A DNA stretch of 64,000 nt. Origin: Nitrospira sp. (GTDB lineage Bacteria > Nitrospirota > Nitrospiria > Nitrospirales > Nitrospiraceae). Shown in pieces: positions 44,522 through 54,405 of this stretch. A model generated the notes under the pieces. That model was not told the origin of the DNA. It did not search any database and was given only the letters and a program-made list of their open reading frames with translations. The translations under genes and the position numbers were made by a program. Each line of letters begins with the position of its first letter. Position 1 is the first letter of the stretch. The DNA lies in contig JBAOHZ010000009.1 of the NCBI GenBank assembly GCA_037045225.1, forward strand, positions 1,364,001-1,428,000, in the 5' to 3' direction.

Positions 44522-44765
44522 TTCCCGATCGGGACTCCCCCAACTCCGCTCCATCCCTGACCTCTACGCCCATCGACGCACCGACCGCTTGCGTAGTGGG
44601 CACTCCAGGCGCGCGCAACCCGGTCGATGTCGCACGAGGTCGATCAGCGCGCCGAACACCATACCGTTCCACCGAGTCACGCGCGAGGAATCACGGATGA
44701 GAGTGGGACGCGGGCTAGGGGGTAGGGACGGACCGGTCCAACGGGCAGGATAACCACTCGCGCGG

Positions 44766-46277
44766 TTAGGCGCGAGCCGACAGAAGTTCGGCAACTTTTT
44801 CGATAATGGCCTGCGGAAGAAACGGCTTTTGCAGGTAGGCGGCCTGCGCATCCACGCCATGCGAGAGCAGCATGTCGCCGGCATAGCCGGAGATATAGAG
44901 TACCTTGATATTCGGGAACATCGTCTTCGCGCCCTGTGCCAGCACGGCGGCTTTCATTCTCGGCAGGATCACATCGGTAATCAGCAGGTCGCATCCGCCT
45001 TTTCGGAGCTGAAGCATTTGCAAAGCTTCCACACCGTCGGCGGCCGCCAATACCTCATAGCCCTGATCCCGAAGCACCGCTGCGACAAGACGCCGAATGC
45101 CCTCGTCGTCTTCCACGAGGAGGATGGTCGCACAGGCGGCTGGCACTACACGCGACGTCGCCACCGGCTCGGCCTCCTCCATTGATGTCAGTACCCGAGG
45201 GAACATGACCGTAAATCGCGATCCTCGCCCCACCTGGCTGGTCACCTCGATATACCCCCGGCTTTCCTTGACGATGCCATACACCGTGGCTAACCCCAAC
45301 CCGGTTCCCTTCCCTGACTCCTTCGTGCTGAAAAACGGTTCAAAGATATGTCTGAGCGTCTCGGCGTCGATCCCGCAGCCGGTGTCTTCGATGACGAGTT
45401 TCACGTAACGTCCGACAACCGACCCGGGGTGCGAGCGCACATAGGCCTCGTCCAGATCGGCGTTGCCCGTCTCAATCGTCAGGATGCCGCCTTCCGCCAT
45501 CGCGTCGCGTCCATTGAGGGCCAGATTGAGCAACACCTGTTCGATCTGCACCGGATCTCCCAACACATGCCCCGCCTTCGGATCAAGCACGATGACCGTC
45601 TGAATCTGTTCCCCGATCAGCCGCCGGAGAATATCTTCCATGTCGCGAATCAGCCCATTGAGGGGCACATCCCGTTGCTCCAACACCTGGCGGCGGCTGA
45701 ACGTCAGCAATTTCTTCGTCAAAGCCGCGGCCCTGGTTCCCGCCTGCCCGATCATCTCCACTTCATGATGACAGGGATGGGAGCCGAGTTGCTGCGCCAC
45801 CCGTTGCGCATGGCCGATCACGACCATGAGCAGATTATTGAAGTCATGTGCGATGCCGGCAGCCAAACGGCCCAGCGCCTCCATCTTCTGCGACTGCCGA
45901 AGACTGTCCTCTTCGTGCTTGCGTTTCGACACATCCACGATGGTTTCAATGACATGTACCCGTCCATCCTTCGTGGGAGCCTTGGCCCAATGGATCAACA
46001 GTTGGCGGCCATCCGGCATATCCACTTTCTTCGACACGACCTCGTCCTTCGCCAAGGCCTCGGGCATACGGCAGAATTCGCACGGAGCCGCTTGCCCTGC
46101 GATTTTCGCATGACAGCTGGAGCCGGCCATGTCGCCGAATATGTCCAGAGAGGTTCGGTTTTGGAACTGTACGGAATAGTCGGCCGGATCGATGACGCTC
46201 ACGATCACCGGCTGTGAATTCAACAACACTTGCGGATCATACAACGGAGTGTGGGAAGGCTGCGGGCATCCGGCCAT
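44766..46277 (-). CDS. Hybrid histidine kinase: PAS - kinase - receiver
   Basis: A 503-residue soluble sensor. A PAS domain (about 15-120) contains the cysteine set C55-x10-C66-x2-C69 (SCHAKIAGQAAPCEFC). The kinase core follows, with phospho-accepting H144 (GIAHDFNNLL), an N-box (LLNLALNGRDAM) and G-boxes (DTGCGID, GKGTGLGLATVYG). A C-terminal receiver has acidic pocket EDDE, phospho-acceptor D435 (LITDVILP) and a conserved lysine (LQKPF). No membrane segment is present, so the signal is likely cytoplasmic. No output regulator is adjacent. GAGGAC precedes the ATG. Confidence 0.9.
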   Translation of the reverse strand: MAGCPQPSHTPLYDPQVLLNSQPVIVSVIDPADYSVQFQNRTSLDIFGDMAGSSCHAKIAGQAAPCEFCRMPEALAKDEVVSKKVDMPDGRQLLIHWAKAPTKDGRVHVIETIVDVSKRKHEEDSLRQSQKMEALGRLAAGIAHDFNNLLMVVIGHAQRVAQQLGSHPCHHEVEMIGQAGTRAAALTKKLLTFSRRQVLEQRDVPLNGLIRDMEDILRRLIGEQIQTVIVLDPKAGHVLGDPVQIEQVLLNLALNGRDAMAEGGILTIETGNADLDEAYVRSHPGSVVGRYVKLVIEDTGCGIDAETLRHIFEPFFSTKESGKGTGLGLATVYGIVKESRGYIEVTSQVGRGSRFTVMFPRVLTSMEEAEPVATSRVVPAACATILLVEDDEGIRRLVAAVLRDQGYEVLAAADGVEALQMLQLRKGGCDLLITDVILPRMKAAVLAQGAKTMFPNIKVLYISGYAGDMLLSHGVDAQAAYLQKPFLPQAIIEKVAELLSARA

Positions 46278-46334
46278 AACGTCCTCATGAGAGTGGGCAG
46301 CGTGGAATCCAAACGGTGTGAGCGTCTTCCTTTG

Positions 46335-46362
46335 GTTGTACTACATCACGATTCACAGTCAA
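46335..46362 (-). promoter_or_regulatory. Probable promoter of the histidine kinase gene
   Basis: On the minus strand TTGACT (46357-46362) and TACAAC (46335-46340) are 16 bases apart, about 50 bases before the kinase ATG. The gene therefore need not depend on read-through from the RND operon upstream. Confidence 0.4.
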
Positions 46363-46482
46363 GGAGATGATGGATTACATGAGTCCCCTCTATCACTCGC
46401 CCTCAACTCAGAATCCGTTTCTCTCCCGGCAGCAGCCCGGAGGAATGATTCGCCCCTCGATGAGGCGTCCTCGCCGTCGACC

Positions 46483-49400
46483 TCACACCCATTCCGGCGC
46501 GTGCTCCTCCACCATGTCTCGCTCGGCAAAACTCCGATACAAAGCCGGCAGCACCACCAGGGTCAAGGCCGTTGAGGTAAACAGGCCGCCGACGACCACC
46601 GTGGCCAGAGGCCGCTGCACTTCCGCGCCGATTCCCTGCGCGAGGACCAGCGGCAAGAGGCCGAGCAAGGTCGTCATCATGGTCATGATGACCGGACGAA
46701 GCCGCAGGACACAGCCTGTCATGATCGCCTCCTCCGTCGACTGGCCTCCGTTTCGCAGCTGATTGATATAGGATACGAGCACGATCCCATTGCCGACCGC
46801 CAGGCCGAACAGTTCGATAAACCCGATCGAGGCGGGCACGCTCAAATACTGATCGCTCAGCCACAGCGACACCACGCCGCCGATCAAGGCGAACGGCAGA
46901 TTCAGAATGATCAAGGTTGCATACCGCAACGAATGAAACGCCCAGAAGAGCAGAAAGAACACCAGCCCAAGCGTGATCGGCACCACCACCAGCAGTCGGG
47001 CATTCGCGCGTTCCATATTCTCGAACGCCCCGCCCCACGTCACCGTATAGCCCTGCGGCAAACGCATCCGTTCAGCCAGCAGCTTGCGGCCTTCATCCAC
47101 GACACTGCCGATGTCGCGTCCCACCACATTAAACCCGATGTAAATCCGCCGCTTCGCCTGCTCACGACTAATGCGAGCGGGACCTTCACGCATCTCAATC
47201 GTCGCCAGCTCGCTCAAGGGAATCGGCGCACCGGACGCGGACCGCACCCGGATATCTCCGATGGCCCCGATGCTGTTGCGAGAGGCCTCCGGAAAACGCA
47301 GGGTCAGTTGAAATCGGCGCTCCCCCTCATACACCTGCGTCGCCGGCTTGCCGCCCACCGCCGTCGTGATGATGTCGTGCACATCCGACACGTTGATCCC
47401 ATACCGGGCGATCTTCTGACGGTCGATGTCGATCGTCAGATAGGGCTGCCCGGCGATCTGTTCGACCTTGACGTCTTTCACGCCTTCCACGGTCCGCATC
47501 AGGTCCGCAATGGTCTCGGCTTGCTGATAGAGCAGATCGAGGTCGTCCCCGAAGAGTTTGATGGCGCATTCAGTCCGGATGCCGGAAATCAACTCATCGA
47601 CCCGCTCCTGGATCGGCTGACTCATCAGCACGGAAATACCGGGAATCTCCGCAAGACGCTTCCGGATCGCGTCAACAAGGCCCGCTTGTGTCTGTGCCGT
47701 GGTCCAGGTGTTTCGCGGACGCAGCGTCACAATCGGATCACTTTCATTCGGCTCCTCCGGACCGACGGCGATATCGGGACGTCCGATTTTGCTCACCGAC
47801 ATCTGCACTTCCGGAAACTCCAGCATGACTTTCTGCGTCTGTTTCTCAATCGCGATCGACTCCGGCAAGGAGACGCTCGGCAGCCGCACGATTTGCGGCG
47901 TCAACGCGCCCTCCTCCAGAATCGGAATGAATTCTCGCCCCACGAACGGGAGCAGGGTCAGACTCGCCAGAACCACCGCCGTCGATCCCAGCAACACCGG
48001 CACGCGATGGTCGAGCGTCCAACGGAGCACCGGCTGATAGCGGGCCTTCATCCACCGCGTGAGCCGGGTCTCCTCCGGATGGTCGCCTCGCAGGATCAAG
48101 GACGCCAGAACCGGCGAAAGCGTCAAGGTGACGACCACCGACATCAGCAGCGAAATCACCAGCGTATAGGCCAAGGGGGCGAACATTTTTCCCTCCATGC
48201 CGTGCAACGTCATGAGGGGAAGGAAGACGACGCTGATGATGAGAATCCCGAAGACGATCGGCCGCCCTACCTCGCTGGTAGCCCTGAAAATCACCTCGAG
48301 CCGGGACCGCTGATGGAGATGGTTGTCGGAGAGATGGCGATAGACGTTCTCCACCACGACCAACGATCCGTCGGCAATTTCACCGATCCCGATCGCCAAG
48401 CCACCCAACGTCATGAGGTTGGCGGAGAGTCCCACGCGCTGCATCACCAGGAAGGTCATCAGCGGAGTGACCAACAGAGAGACGGTGACGACGATCGCGC
48501 TGCGCACATGGCCCAGAAACAGAAAAAACACCACGGTCACCAGAACGATGCCCTCGATCAGCGCATCGCGCACAGTATTGATGGCCGCCGTCACAAGCTC
48601 GATCCGGTCGTAGAACGGGATGATTTTGAGGCCTTCGGACAACACCCCGTCCCGCTGAATCGTCTCAACCCGGCGTTTCACAGCCTGCACGACTTCGCGC
48701 GCATTGCCTCCGCGCAGCATCAGCACCGTGCCCGCCACCACTTCTCGCTCGCCGTTCAACACAGCCGCGCCATGGCGTACCGCATGGCCGATACGAACCT
48801 CCGCCACATCACGGACGAATACGGGTGTGCCGCCCGCTTCCTTCACGACGATACGTTCGATGTCAGGCAAGGTCTTGATGAGCCCCAGCCCCCGCACAAT
48901 GGCGCGTTCTGCATGCCGCTCCAGCACGTTGCCGCCGGAATTGGCATTGTTTTTCTGCACCGCCTCATAGATGTCGTGCAACGTCAGACTGTATTTGCGT
49001 AACTTATCGGGATCCACCAGCACTTGGAACTGCTTCACGAAGCCGCCCAGGCCGTTCACATCAATCACGCCTGGCACACTCTTCAGCAAGGGACGGAGCA
49101 CCCAATCCTGCACCGACCGCTGATCCGTCAACTCTGCCTCGACCAGCGCGGGATCGGTCGCATGGGCCTGTGGACCCTCCAAATAGTATTGGTAGATTTC
49201 CCCCAGCCCGGTCGTCACCGGCGCCAGCACCGGATCGATCCCCTCCGGCAACCGCTCCTTAACCGCCATGATCCGCTCCAATACCAACTGCCGGGCGAAA
49301 TACACATCCACATCGTCCTCGAACACCACCGTCAGCTGGGAGAGCGCGAACTTCGACAAGGAGCGGATTTCCGTCAGGCCCGGCAGCCCGTTCATCTGCA

Positions 49401-49611
49401 GCTCGATCGGAAAGGTAATGAAGCGTTCGACTTCAACCGGAGAGAGGCCCGGCGCCTCCGTCAGCACCTGCACCTGCACATTGGTCACGTCGGGATAGGC
49501 ATCGATAGGGATGGATTGGAACGCGAACAGACCGGCCACGGAAAACATGCAGGCCAATCCGATGACGAGGATCGACTGACGGAGTGAGAACTCCAACAGT
49601 GAGGCAATCAT
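46483..49611 (-). CDS. Heavy-metal efflux RND pump (CzcA/CusA type)
   Basis: A 1042-residue inner-membrane proton antiporter with the duplicated six-helix RND layout and two large periplasmic loops. The N-terminus (IPIDAYPDVTNVQVQV, APGLSPVEVERFITFPIE) identifies the heavy-metal efflux branch. The fourth helix reads GIGEIADGSLVVVEN, keeping an acidic pair (Glu and Asp) but differing from the DFG-x3-DGA pattern of zinc/cobalt CzcA and from CusA. The metal is thus unclear. It overlaps the adaptor gene czcB by four bases. Confidence 0.9.
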   Translation of the reverse strand: MIASLLEFSLRQSILVIGLACMFSVAGLFAFQSIPIDAYPDVTNVQVQVLTEAPGLSPVEVERFITFPIELQMNGLPGLTEIRSLSKFALSQLTVVFEDDVDVYFARQLVLERIMAVKERLPEGIDPVLAPVTTGLGEIYQYYLEGPQAHATDPALVEAELTDQRSVQDWVLRPLLKSVPGVIDVNGLGGFVKQFQVLVDPDKLRKYSLTLHDIYEAVQKNNANSGGNVLERHAERAIVRGLGLIKTLPDIERIVVKEAGGTPVFVRDVAEVRIGHAVRHGAAVLNGEREVVAGTVLMLRGGNAREVVQAVKRRVETIQRDGVLSEGLKIIPFYDRIELVTAAINTVRDALIEGIVLVTVVFFLFLGHVRSAIVVTVSLLVTPLMTFLVMQRVGLSANLMTLGGLAIGIGEIADGSLVVVENVYRHLSDNHLHQRSRLEVIFRATSEVGRPIVFGILIISVVFLPLMTLHGMEGKMFAPLAYTLVISLLMSVVVTLTLSPVLASLILRGDHPEETRLTRWMKARYQPVLRWTLDHRVPVLLGSTAVVLASLTLLPFVGREFIPILEEGALTPQIVRLPSVSLPESIAIEKQTQKVMLEFPEVQMSVSKIGRPDIAVGPEEPNESDPIVTLRPRNTWTTAQTQAGLVDAIRKRLAEIPGISVLMSQPIQERVDELISGIRTECAIKLFGDDLDLLYQQAETIADLMRTVEGVKDVKVEQIAGQPYLTIDIDRQKIARYGINVSDVHDIITTAVGGKPATQVYEGERRFQLTLRFPEASRNSIGAIGDIRVRSASGAPIPLSELATIEMREGPARISREQAKRRIYIGFNVVGRDIGSVVDEGRKLLAERMRLPQGYTVTWGGAFENMERANARLLVVVPITLGLVFFLLFWAFHSLRYATLIILNLPFALIGGVVSLWLSDQYLSVPASIGFIELFGLAVGNGIVLVSYINQLRNGGQSTEEAIMTGCVLRLRPVIMTMMTTLLGLLPLVLAQGIGAEVQRPLATVVVGGLFTSTALTLVVLPALYRSFAERDMVEEHAPEWV

Positions 49612-50840
49612 GGCGTGGGCTCGACCTTCTGGATCTCGAACTCCGACTTGATTGCAAAGGCTCCTTTGACGACCACGTCTTCCCCCTCGTGCAGCCCCTC
49701 CAGCACGAGGATCTTGCCGTCTAGCTCGTCTCCCAGGACAACGCGGCGCGATTCGAATCGATTGTCCGATTGCCGCACAAAGAGCAATTTACCGGTTCCG
49801 TCCTGCTGCACCGCCGTGAGCGGCACCGGCAACGCCTCCGGTTGAGGCGACCCGAACACACGGACCATGGCGAACATCTCCGGCTTCAAGGTCCGATCGG
49901 GGTTGCGCACGGTGACACGGACGCGCATCGTCCTGGTCGATGGGTCAAGCACATCGCTGACGTAGGTCACGGTGCCGGAGAATAGCCCGTGCGGATAGGC
50001 CGGAACCATCACATGGACCTCGTCCTTCGGACGAATAAACCGCACGTCCTTTTCCGGCACACTGGCCACCACCCAGACATCGGACAGGTCGGCAATGGTG
50101 AAGCAATTCCGCGAGGTTTCCACCACTTCGCCGCGCGTGATATTACGCATGATCACGCGGCCTGCAAAGGGCGCTCGCACCGCCACGTCGGACCGGATCG
50201 TTTGCTCGCGTTCGAGACGTTGAAGTTCTTGGGGCGGCACACCGAGCAGCGCCAGCCGATGCGCCGCTTCCCGCGCATCCGCGCGCACCGTTTTCATTTC
50301 CGCTTCCCGGCGTTGTAGTTCGGCCAGACTGATCGCACGATGCTCGTGAAGATTTTCCGCCCGTTCAAACGCCAGTTGCGCTTCGTGTTGCCTCGCGACC
50401 GCCTTGAGATAGGCCCCTTCAGCCATACCCAGATCGGTACTGTCGAGCAGCGCCAGCCGCTCGCCCTTCTTCACATCCTTGCCCACATCGACCAGAACCT
50501 CGACGACCCGCCCTCGAATAAGGGTCGTGACTTCCGCCAGTTCGTTTTCGTTGGCTTGGACAGTCGCCGGAAACTCGCGGTGGAAGGTAAACGGCTCCTT
50601 TTTGACCGTGATCACCTCTATGCCGGCCCGGACAATTTCAGGGTCAGTCAGTTGCACCATCCCATTGGCAGCCCTGCTCACTGCCTTCCCGACAGGCGGC
50701 GCCACCGGCGGGTCTCGATCACAGGCGGTCCCTGCCCCCAGGATCAACCCGATCACCAGGCAACGTCCCGCAAGCGCGAGCCCTTCAGCAGGCTGCCGCC
50801 GGCCGACCGCCTCTGTGCCCCTTCCTGTTCGATCTGTCAT
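49608..50840 (-). CDS. Periplasmic adaptor of the RND metal pump (CzcB type)
   Basis: A 410-residue membrane-fusion protein. The N-terminus has a hydrophobic export segment with a cysteine (GLILGAGTAC) that may be lipidated. It is followed by the barrel-sandwich hybrid and hairpin (LIRGRVVEVLVDVGKDVKKGERLALLDS ... HRAISLAELQRREAEM) and a beta-barrel (VWVVASVPEKDVRFI). It links the RND pump to an outer-membrane channel that is missing from the window. The ATG at 50840 is chosen; a TTG at 50864 is less likely. Confidence 0.88.
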   Translation of the reverse strand: MTDRTGRGTEAVGRRQPAEGLALAGRCLVIGLILGAGTACDRDPPVAPPVGKAVSRAANGMVQLTDPEIVRAGIEVITVKKEPFTFHREFPATVQANENELAEVTTLIRGRVVEVLVDVGKDVKKGERLALLDSTDLGMAEGAYLKAVARQHEAQLAFERAENLHEHRAISLAELQRREAEMKTVRADAREAAHRLALLGVPPQELQRLEREQTIRSDVAVRAPFAGRVIMRNITRGEVVETSRNCFTIADLSDVWVVASVPEKDVRFIRPKDEVHVMVPAYPHGLFSGTVTYVSDVLDPSTRTMRVRVTVRNPDRTLKPEMFAMVRVFGSPQPEALPVPLTAVQQDGTGKLLFVRQSDNRFESRRVVLGDELDGKILVLEGLHEGEDVVVKGAFAIKSEFEIQKVEPTP

Positions 50841-51111
50841 GCGTCGAGTACCCACCTTGAGCAACCCTGCTATTCATGAGAGCAGCAGGGACCGTGCCGC
50901 AAGTGAGTCGAGATATTGAAGGAAACAGGATGCCGGCAGCAGCGTTTTGCTACGCTACCAGCCATGAGAGCGGGGTGAAACGCCACAGCGACCTTGGTTG
51001 GCCCGAGAGAGGCCCTTGCGACGAACGATGCCTAACCACGCATGAATCAACTCTGGGCTTAGAGCAAAGGTCCGGGAAACCGCAGAGGCATAGATATTCC
51101 TACAGTCTGCC

Positions 51112-51246
51112 GCAGGCTGTTGAGAAAGGCGGTCCAGCAAGGTCCGCGACGCGAAGCATCCTGAGCGTCACGCCTGTGGGTGGGCGAGACGGTGAGGCCG
51201 CTGTGTCTGGCGAAAACATCGCGGGCGGCCTTTGGCCACAGCCTGC
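51112..51246. repeat. MITE-like element with terminal inverted repeats, 135 bp
   Basis: The ends are inverted copies: GCAGGCTGT at 51112-51120 and ACAGCCTGC at 51238-51246. A second matching step AGGC/GCCT lies inside (51126-51129 and 51228-51231). The interior encodes nothing, and the right end touches the usp stop codon (51247-51249). From memory, Nitrospira genomes carry dispersed repeats with ends of this kind; no second copy was spotted in this window. Confidence 0.55.
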
Positions 51247-52101
51247 TTAGCGAACGACGAGGACCGAACAGGTACTGTGTTGTACGACCTTGGTGGAGAT
51301 ACTGCCCAGTAGGAACCTGGCGACGGCCCCCATGCCCTTGGCCCCGGTGACGATCAGATCGACGTTTTTCTTCGTGGCCGTTTTCAAGATCTCCTCAGCC
51401 GGTTTTCCGAGCTGAACCACTTCATCGACGACATACCCGGCTTTCATCAATTTATTGGCGTATTGCTCGACCAAGCGGACACCGGCCTCTTTGAGCTCAG
51501 GATACTTGAGAAACGGCATGGCGTGCATGACCACCACATCGATCGGCTCCAGGCCTTCCCGTTCCTCCGGCTGCAGTTTGGTCAACAAGAACCGCAAGGC
51601 CTTGTCCGAGGCCTTGGACCCGTCGGCTGCGAACAGAATCCGGCTCAGCGGGCGCGGCTCTTCCTTGACCACAAGGACCGAGCAAGGCGCATGCAGCGTC
51701 ACCTGGGTGGAGACACTCCCGAGCATAAAGCGATCGAGCGCATCCAGCCCCCGGCTCCCGATTGCCACCAGGCCATCACGCTGCGGCGCCCGTTTGAGAA
51801 TCGTCGGACCGGCAGCCCCGCGCTCGGCGATCACCTTGCCCTTCAACTTGAGCGACGCCATCTGGGTCTTGGCTTCGGCCATGGCAGCCTTGCCCCGGCC
51901 TTCAATTCGTTTGATTTCTTGCTGAAGGAACGGCTCGTTACCGACCACTACCGGCTGAAACATGAAGGGCGCGCGCAACGCCTCGACATCCGTCACATGC
52001 AAGACACTCACATCCGGCTTCTCCGCAAACGGCATTCGCGCCACCCATTCTGTCGCCCACTTGCCATACTTCGATCCATCGGTCGCAATCATGACTTTCA
52101 T
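51247..52101 (-). CDS. Tandem universal stress protein (two UspA domains)
   Basis: A 284-residue protein of two Usp domains. Both end with the ATP-binding pattern G-x2-G-x9-G-S/T: GSRGLDALDRFMLGS in the first half and GAKGMGAVARFLLGS in the second. Each half starts with a beta strand and aspartate (MIATDGS, LFAADGS). ATP-binding Usp proteins support survival during growth arrest. The start at 52101 follows GAGGGG; the longer frame to 52179 has no support. The gene opens the stress-like block that runs to the end of the window. Confidence 0.92.
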   Translation of the reverse strand: MKVMIATDGSKYGKWATEWVARMPFAEKPDVSVLHVTDVEALRAPFMFQPVVVGNEPFLQQEIKRIEGRGKAAMAEAKTQMASLKLKGKVIAERGAAGPTILKRAPQRDGLVAIGSRGLDALDRFMLGSVSTQVTLHAPCSVLVVKEEPRPLSRILFAADGSKASDKALRFLLTKLQPEEREGLEPIDVVVMHAMPFLKYPELKEAGVRLVEQYANKLMKAGYVVDEVVQLGKPAEEILKTATKKNVDLIVTGAKGMGAVARFLLGSISTKVVQHSTCSVLVVR

Positions 52102-52822
52102 AGGTCGCCCCTCATCGTTCAATCCGTGACCAACTACAGTAGCAGGCTCTGTGCCAACGCTGCCGCATCTTCGCCCCAACCGATCGGCGGGTCAATAGCT
52201 TCGTGTTGAGAAAATGAGCTATCGCCCGGCTTCATCCCCCTCGGGCATACGAGAGGAGGATACCGCCTAAGCACATTGATAAAGTGATGGAGAACAGATT
52301 TGAAAGAGACGTATCGGCGCAGAGAACGACCCTGCGTGCGGACAGGGTCTCAGTCAACCGGACGGAATACCGCCGATCAGTTCAACCGACCATAGATGGC
52401 CGTGGAGCGAGGTGCGGAACAACCGATTGATTTATGTCCCCAGTGAGAGCGGGTGTCAGGACCACGACCGATCCCGCCCCACGCCACTTTGCAGAGTAAC
52501 GACCACATCGAACGCAGAAAAGACCAGCCGAACACCCGCGGGGCTTCGGGCCTTCCGCCGACCCGACACCAGGAACGCCACAATCCGGATCGGACCCTCC
52601 GCCCTGCCACGACATCATAGGTTCGACGTTGAGTTTTCACGGACGACCTCCCATCGATGAACCGGAACCTTTCGGCACTCACCTGCCTCGTGTCAGAAGC
52701 CGACACTCATGATGAACGGTACCATGTGGTTGCCGATCCGCCAAAAGAGATTTACATTTAGGACGCGCGCTTGATCGGAGTCAGGTGCAGAAAGTCGGAC
52801 AGATCGATGAGGCCAGCGAATC
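52102..52822. other. Large intergenic region between usp and the acetyltransferase
   Basis: About 720 bases without a supported gene. An open frame on the minus strand at 52377-52706 lacks a binding site and any family likeness. No tRNA-like fold, clear terminator or promoter was recognised. The size suggests lost genes or an unrecognised RNA. Confidence 0.4.
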
Positions 52823-53290
52823 ATGCCACACCCATACGAGACAGGACGAATAGAGCTTACCGACTGGGCCACAACGGAATCGACCATCAAGGCGATTCGA
52901 GAAGTGGTGTTTATCCATGAACAGCGAGTGCCGGTGGAACTGGAGTGGGACGGGCTCGATTCATCTTGCGCCCATGTGCTGGCGTGGAACGACCGCGGAG
53001 AGGCCATCGGCACGGCGCGCATGCAACAGAACGGCACCATCGGCAGAATGGCAGTACTCAAAGACTGGCGCAGGCGGGGCGTGGGACGAGCACTTCTCAA
53101 GACGCTGCTGGATCTGGCGGCCAGACAAGGACTCACCCGTGTCACCTTGTCCGCACAGACCCACGCGCTGGGTTTCTACGAACGAGCCGGGTTCCACGTG
53201 GTCGGCGAGACCTTCATGGACGCCGGCATTCCGCATCGAAAGATGGTGAAGGAGCTCATGGTGCCGCAGGCGAATCTGGACCGACAATAG
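52823..53290 (+). CDS. GNAT-family N-acetyltransferase
   Basis: A 155-residue acetyltransferase with the GNAT order: IREVVFIHEQRVPVELEWDG, the acetyl-CoA pocket RMAVLKDWRRRGVGRALL and the closing ALGFYERAGFHVVGETFMDAGIPH. The VFIHEQRVP start resembles ElaA and YitI-type enzymes. The substrate is unknown. Confidence 0.88.
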   Translation: MPHPYETGRIELTDWATTESTIKAIREVVFIHEQRVPVELEWDGLDSSCAHVLAWNDRGEAIGTARMQQNGTIGRMAVLKDWRRRGVGRALLKTLLDLAARQGLTRVTLSAQTHALGFYERAGFHVVGETFMDAGIPHRKMVKELMVPQANLDRQ

Positions 53291-53450
53291 CCCTCAATTA
53301 TTTACTCAGAACGTGTTCGATCTGGACGACATCTGCGATTCCTCAGATGAGCAAGAAGCACACATAGAACGAAAACAGACTGACCTCGCGTTCTGCGAGT
53401 AAGCCGATCACCAGCCCTTCAATTCTCCCTTTTTGCGTTATAGTGAGCCC

Positions 53451-54341
53451 ATGCCTTCCCGTTCGCATCCGCAGGCTATCATTCGGCGCAGGAGGCGCGG
53501 ACACAGGAGCACGATCACAGCCGTTCGCCGGCGCGGGCGCGCCTGGTGGCATCGATATCGAGCCCTCCTCGCCGCCTTGCGACGCTTGCCCGTCACGGTC
53601 AGGTTGGTGGTGGGCCTGTCCGCCCTTCTCCTGCTCGGCGCAGGTGTGAACTGGGTTTACCATACGATCCACAAACCGTCGGAAATGTTCTTTGCGCTCG
53701 ACGACGCGCTCGATAAACACCCCTACGAAACATGGAAAGAGTACGGCTCGCTCTTCCGCACACATTCCACCGCCATCGTGACGCCGGATCTGCTGGCCGC
53801 ACTGGCGCAGGTCGAAAGCGCAGGCAATCCTGTCGCACGCACCTACTGGCGTTGGCGACTGACCTGGAATCCGCTGGACCTGTACCGTCCGGCGTCGAGC
53901 GCAGTCGGCATGTTCCAGATCACCGACGCAACCTTTCAGGAAGGCAAGCGGTACTGCATTCATGAGCATCGTGTCGTTCAAGACGGCCCCTGGAACGATC
54001 CTCACTCCTGCTGGTTCAACAGCCTCTACAGTCGCGTCCTGCCTAGCCATGCCATCGAGCTGACCTCCGCCCTGCTCGACCGCGCCGTAGCAAACGCCAT
54101 CGGTCCGCATCGAAAGCCTCGGCCCACGTTTCAGCAGAAACAAGATCTGGCCGCTGTGATTCACCTCTGTGGAGCCGGCGCCGGGCACGCGTATGTCGCA
54201 CGCGGGTTTCGGCTGGCCCCGCAGCAACGGTGCGGCGATCACAGTGCCAAGCTCTACCTCCATCAAGTGAACGAACTGAAGCGAAAATTTGCCCGGCTGG
54301 CCGCGGGCGAGAGCCTACTCCGGTTCGTGCGGCCTCAATAA
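53451..54341 (+). CDS. Membrane-anchored transglycosylase-like protein
   Basis: A 296-residue protein with a very basic N-terminus (about 12 arginines in the first 47 residues), one transmembrane helix at about 50-70 and a periplasmic domain resembling SLT lysozyme-like folds. The likely catalytic glutamate is E122 (LAALAQVESAGNPVA), followed by SSAVGMFQIT and, later, HLCGAGAGHAYVARGF. The insert between these motifs differs from classic Slt proteins, so activity on peptidoglycan is likely but not proven. A TTG at 53433 would add six residues. Confidence 0.75.
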   Translation: MPSRSHPQAIIRRRRRGHRSTITAVRRRGRAWWHRYRALLAALRRLPVTVRLVVGLSALLLLGAGVNWVYHTIHKPSEMFFALDDALDKHPYETWKEYGSLFRTHSTAIVTPDLLAALAQVESAGNPVARTYWRWRLTWNPLDLYRPASSAVGMFQITDATFQEGKRYCIHEHRVVQDGPWNDPHSCWFNSLYSRVLPSHAIELTSALLDRAVANAIGPHRKPRPTFQQKQDLAAVIHLCGAGAGHAYVARGFRLAPQQRCGDHSAKLYLHQVNELKRKFARLAAGESLLRFVRPQ

Positions 54342-54405
54342 CAGTCCCGCTGACCTTTTCATTTTTCATTGGCAGAGCCGGGATGGTGAGCGAGACTGAG
54401 TTCCG

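Noticed and set aside
46933..49002. A 689-codon plus-strand frame
   Set aside because: It lies opposite the RND pump gene and has the low-complexity His/Arg/Gln composition of an antisense frame.
52377..52706. A 109-codon minus-strand frame in the large gap after usp
   Set aside because: No binding site, no motif, and an Arg/Trp/Ser-rich composition typical of chance frames.
53343..54266. A 307-codon minus-strand frame
   Set aside because: It is antisense to the transglycosylase-like gene, which has a membrane helix and an SLT motif; the minus frame has neither motif nor binding site.
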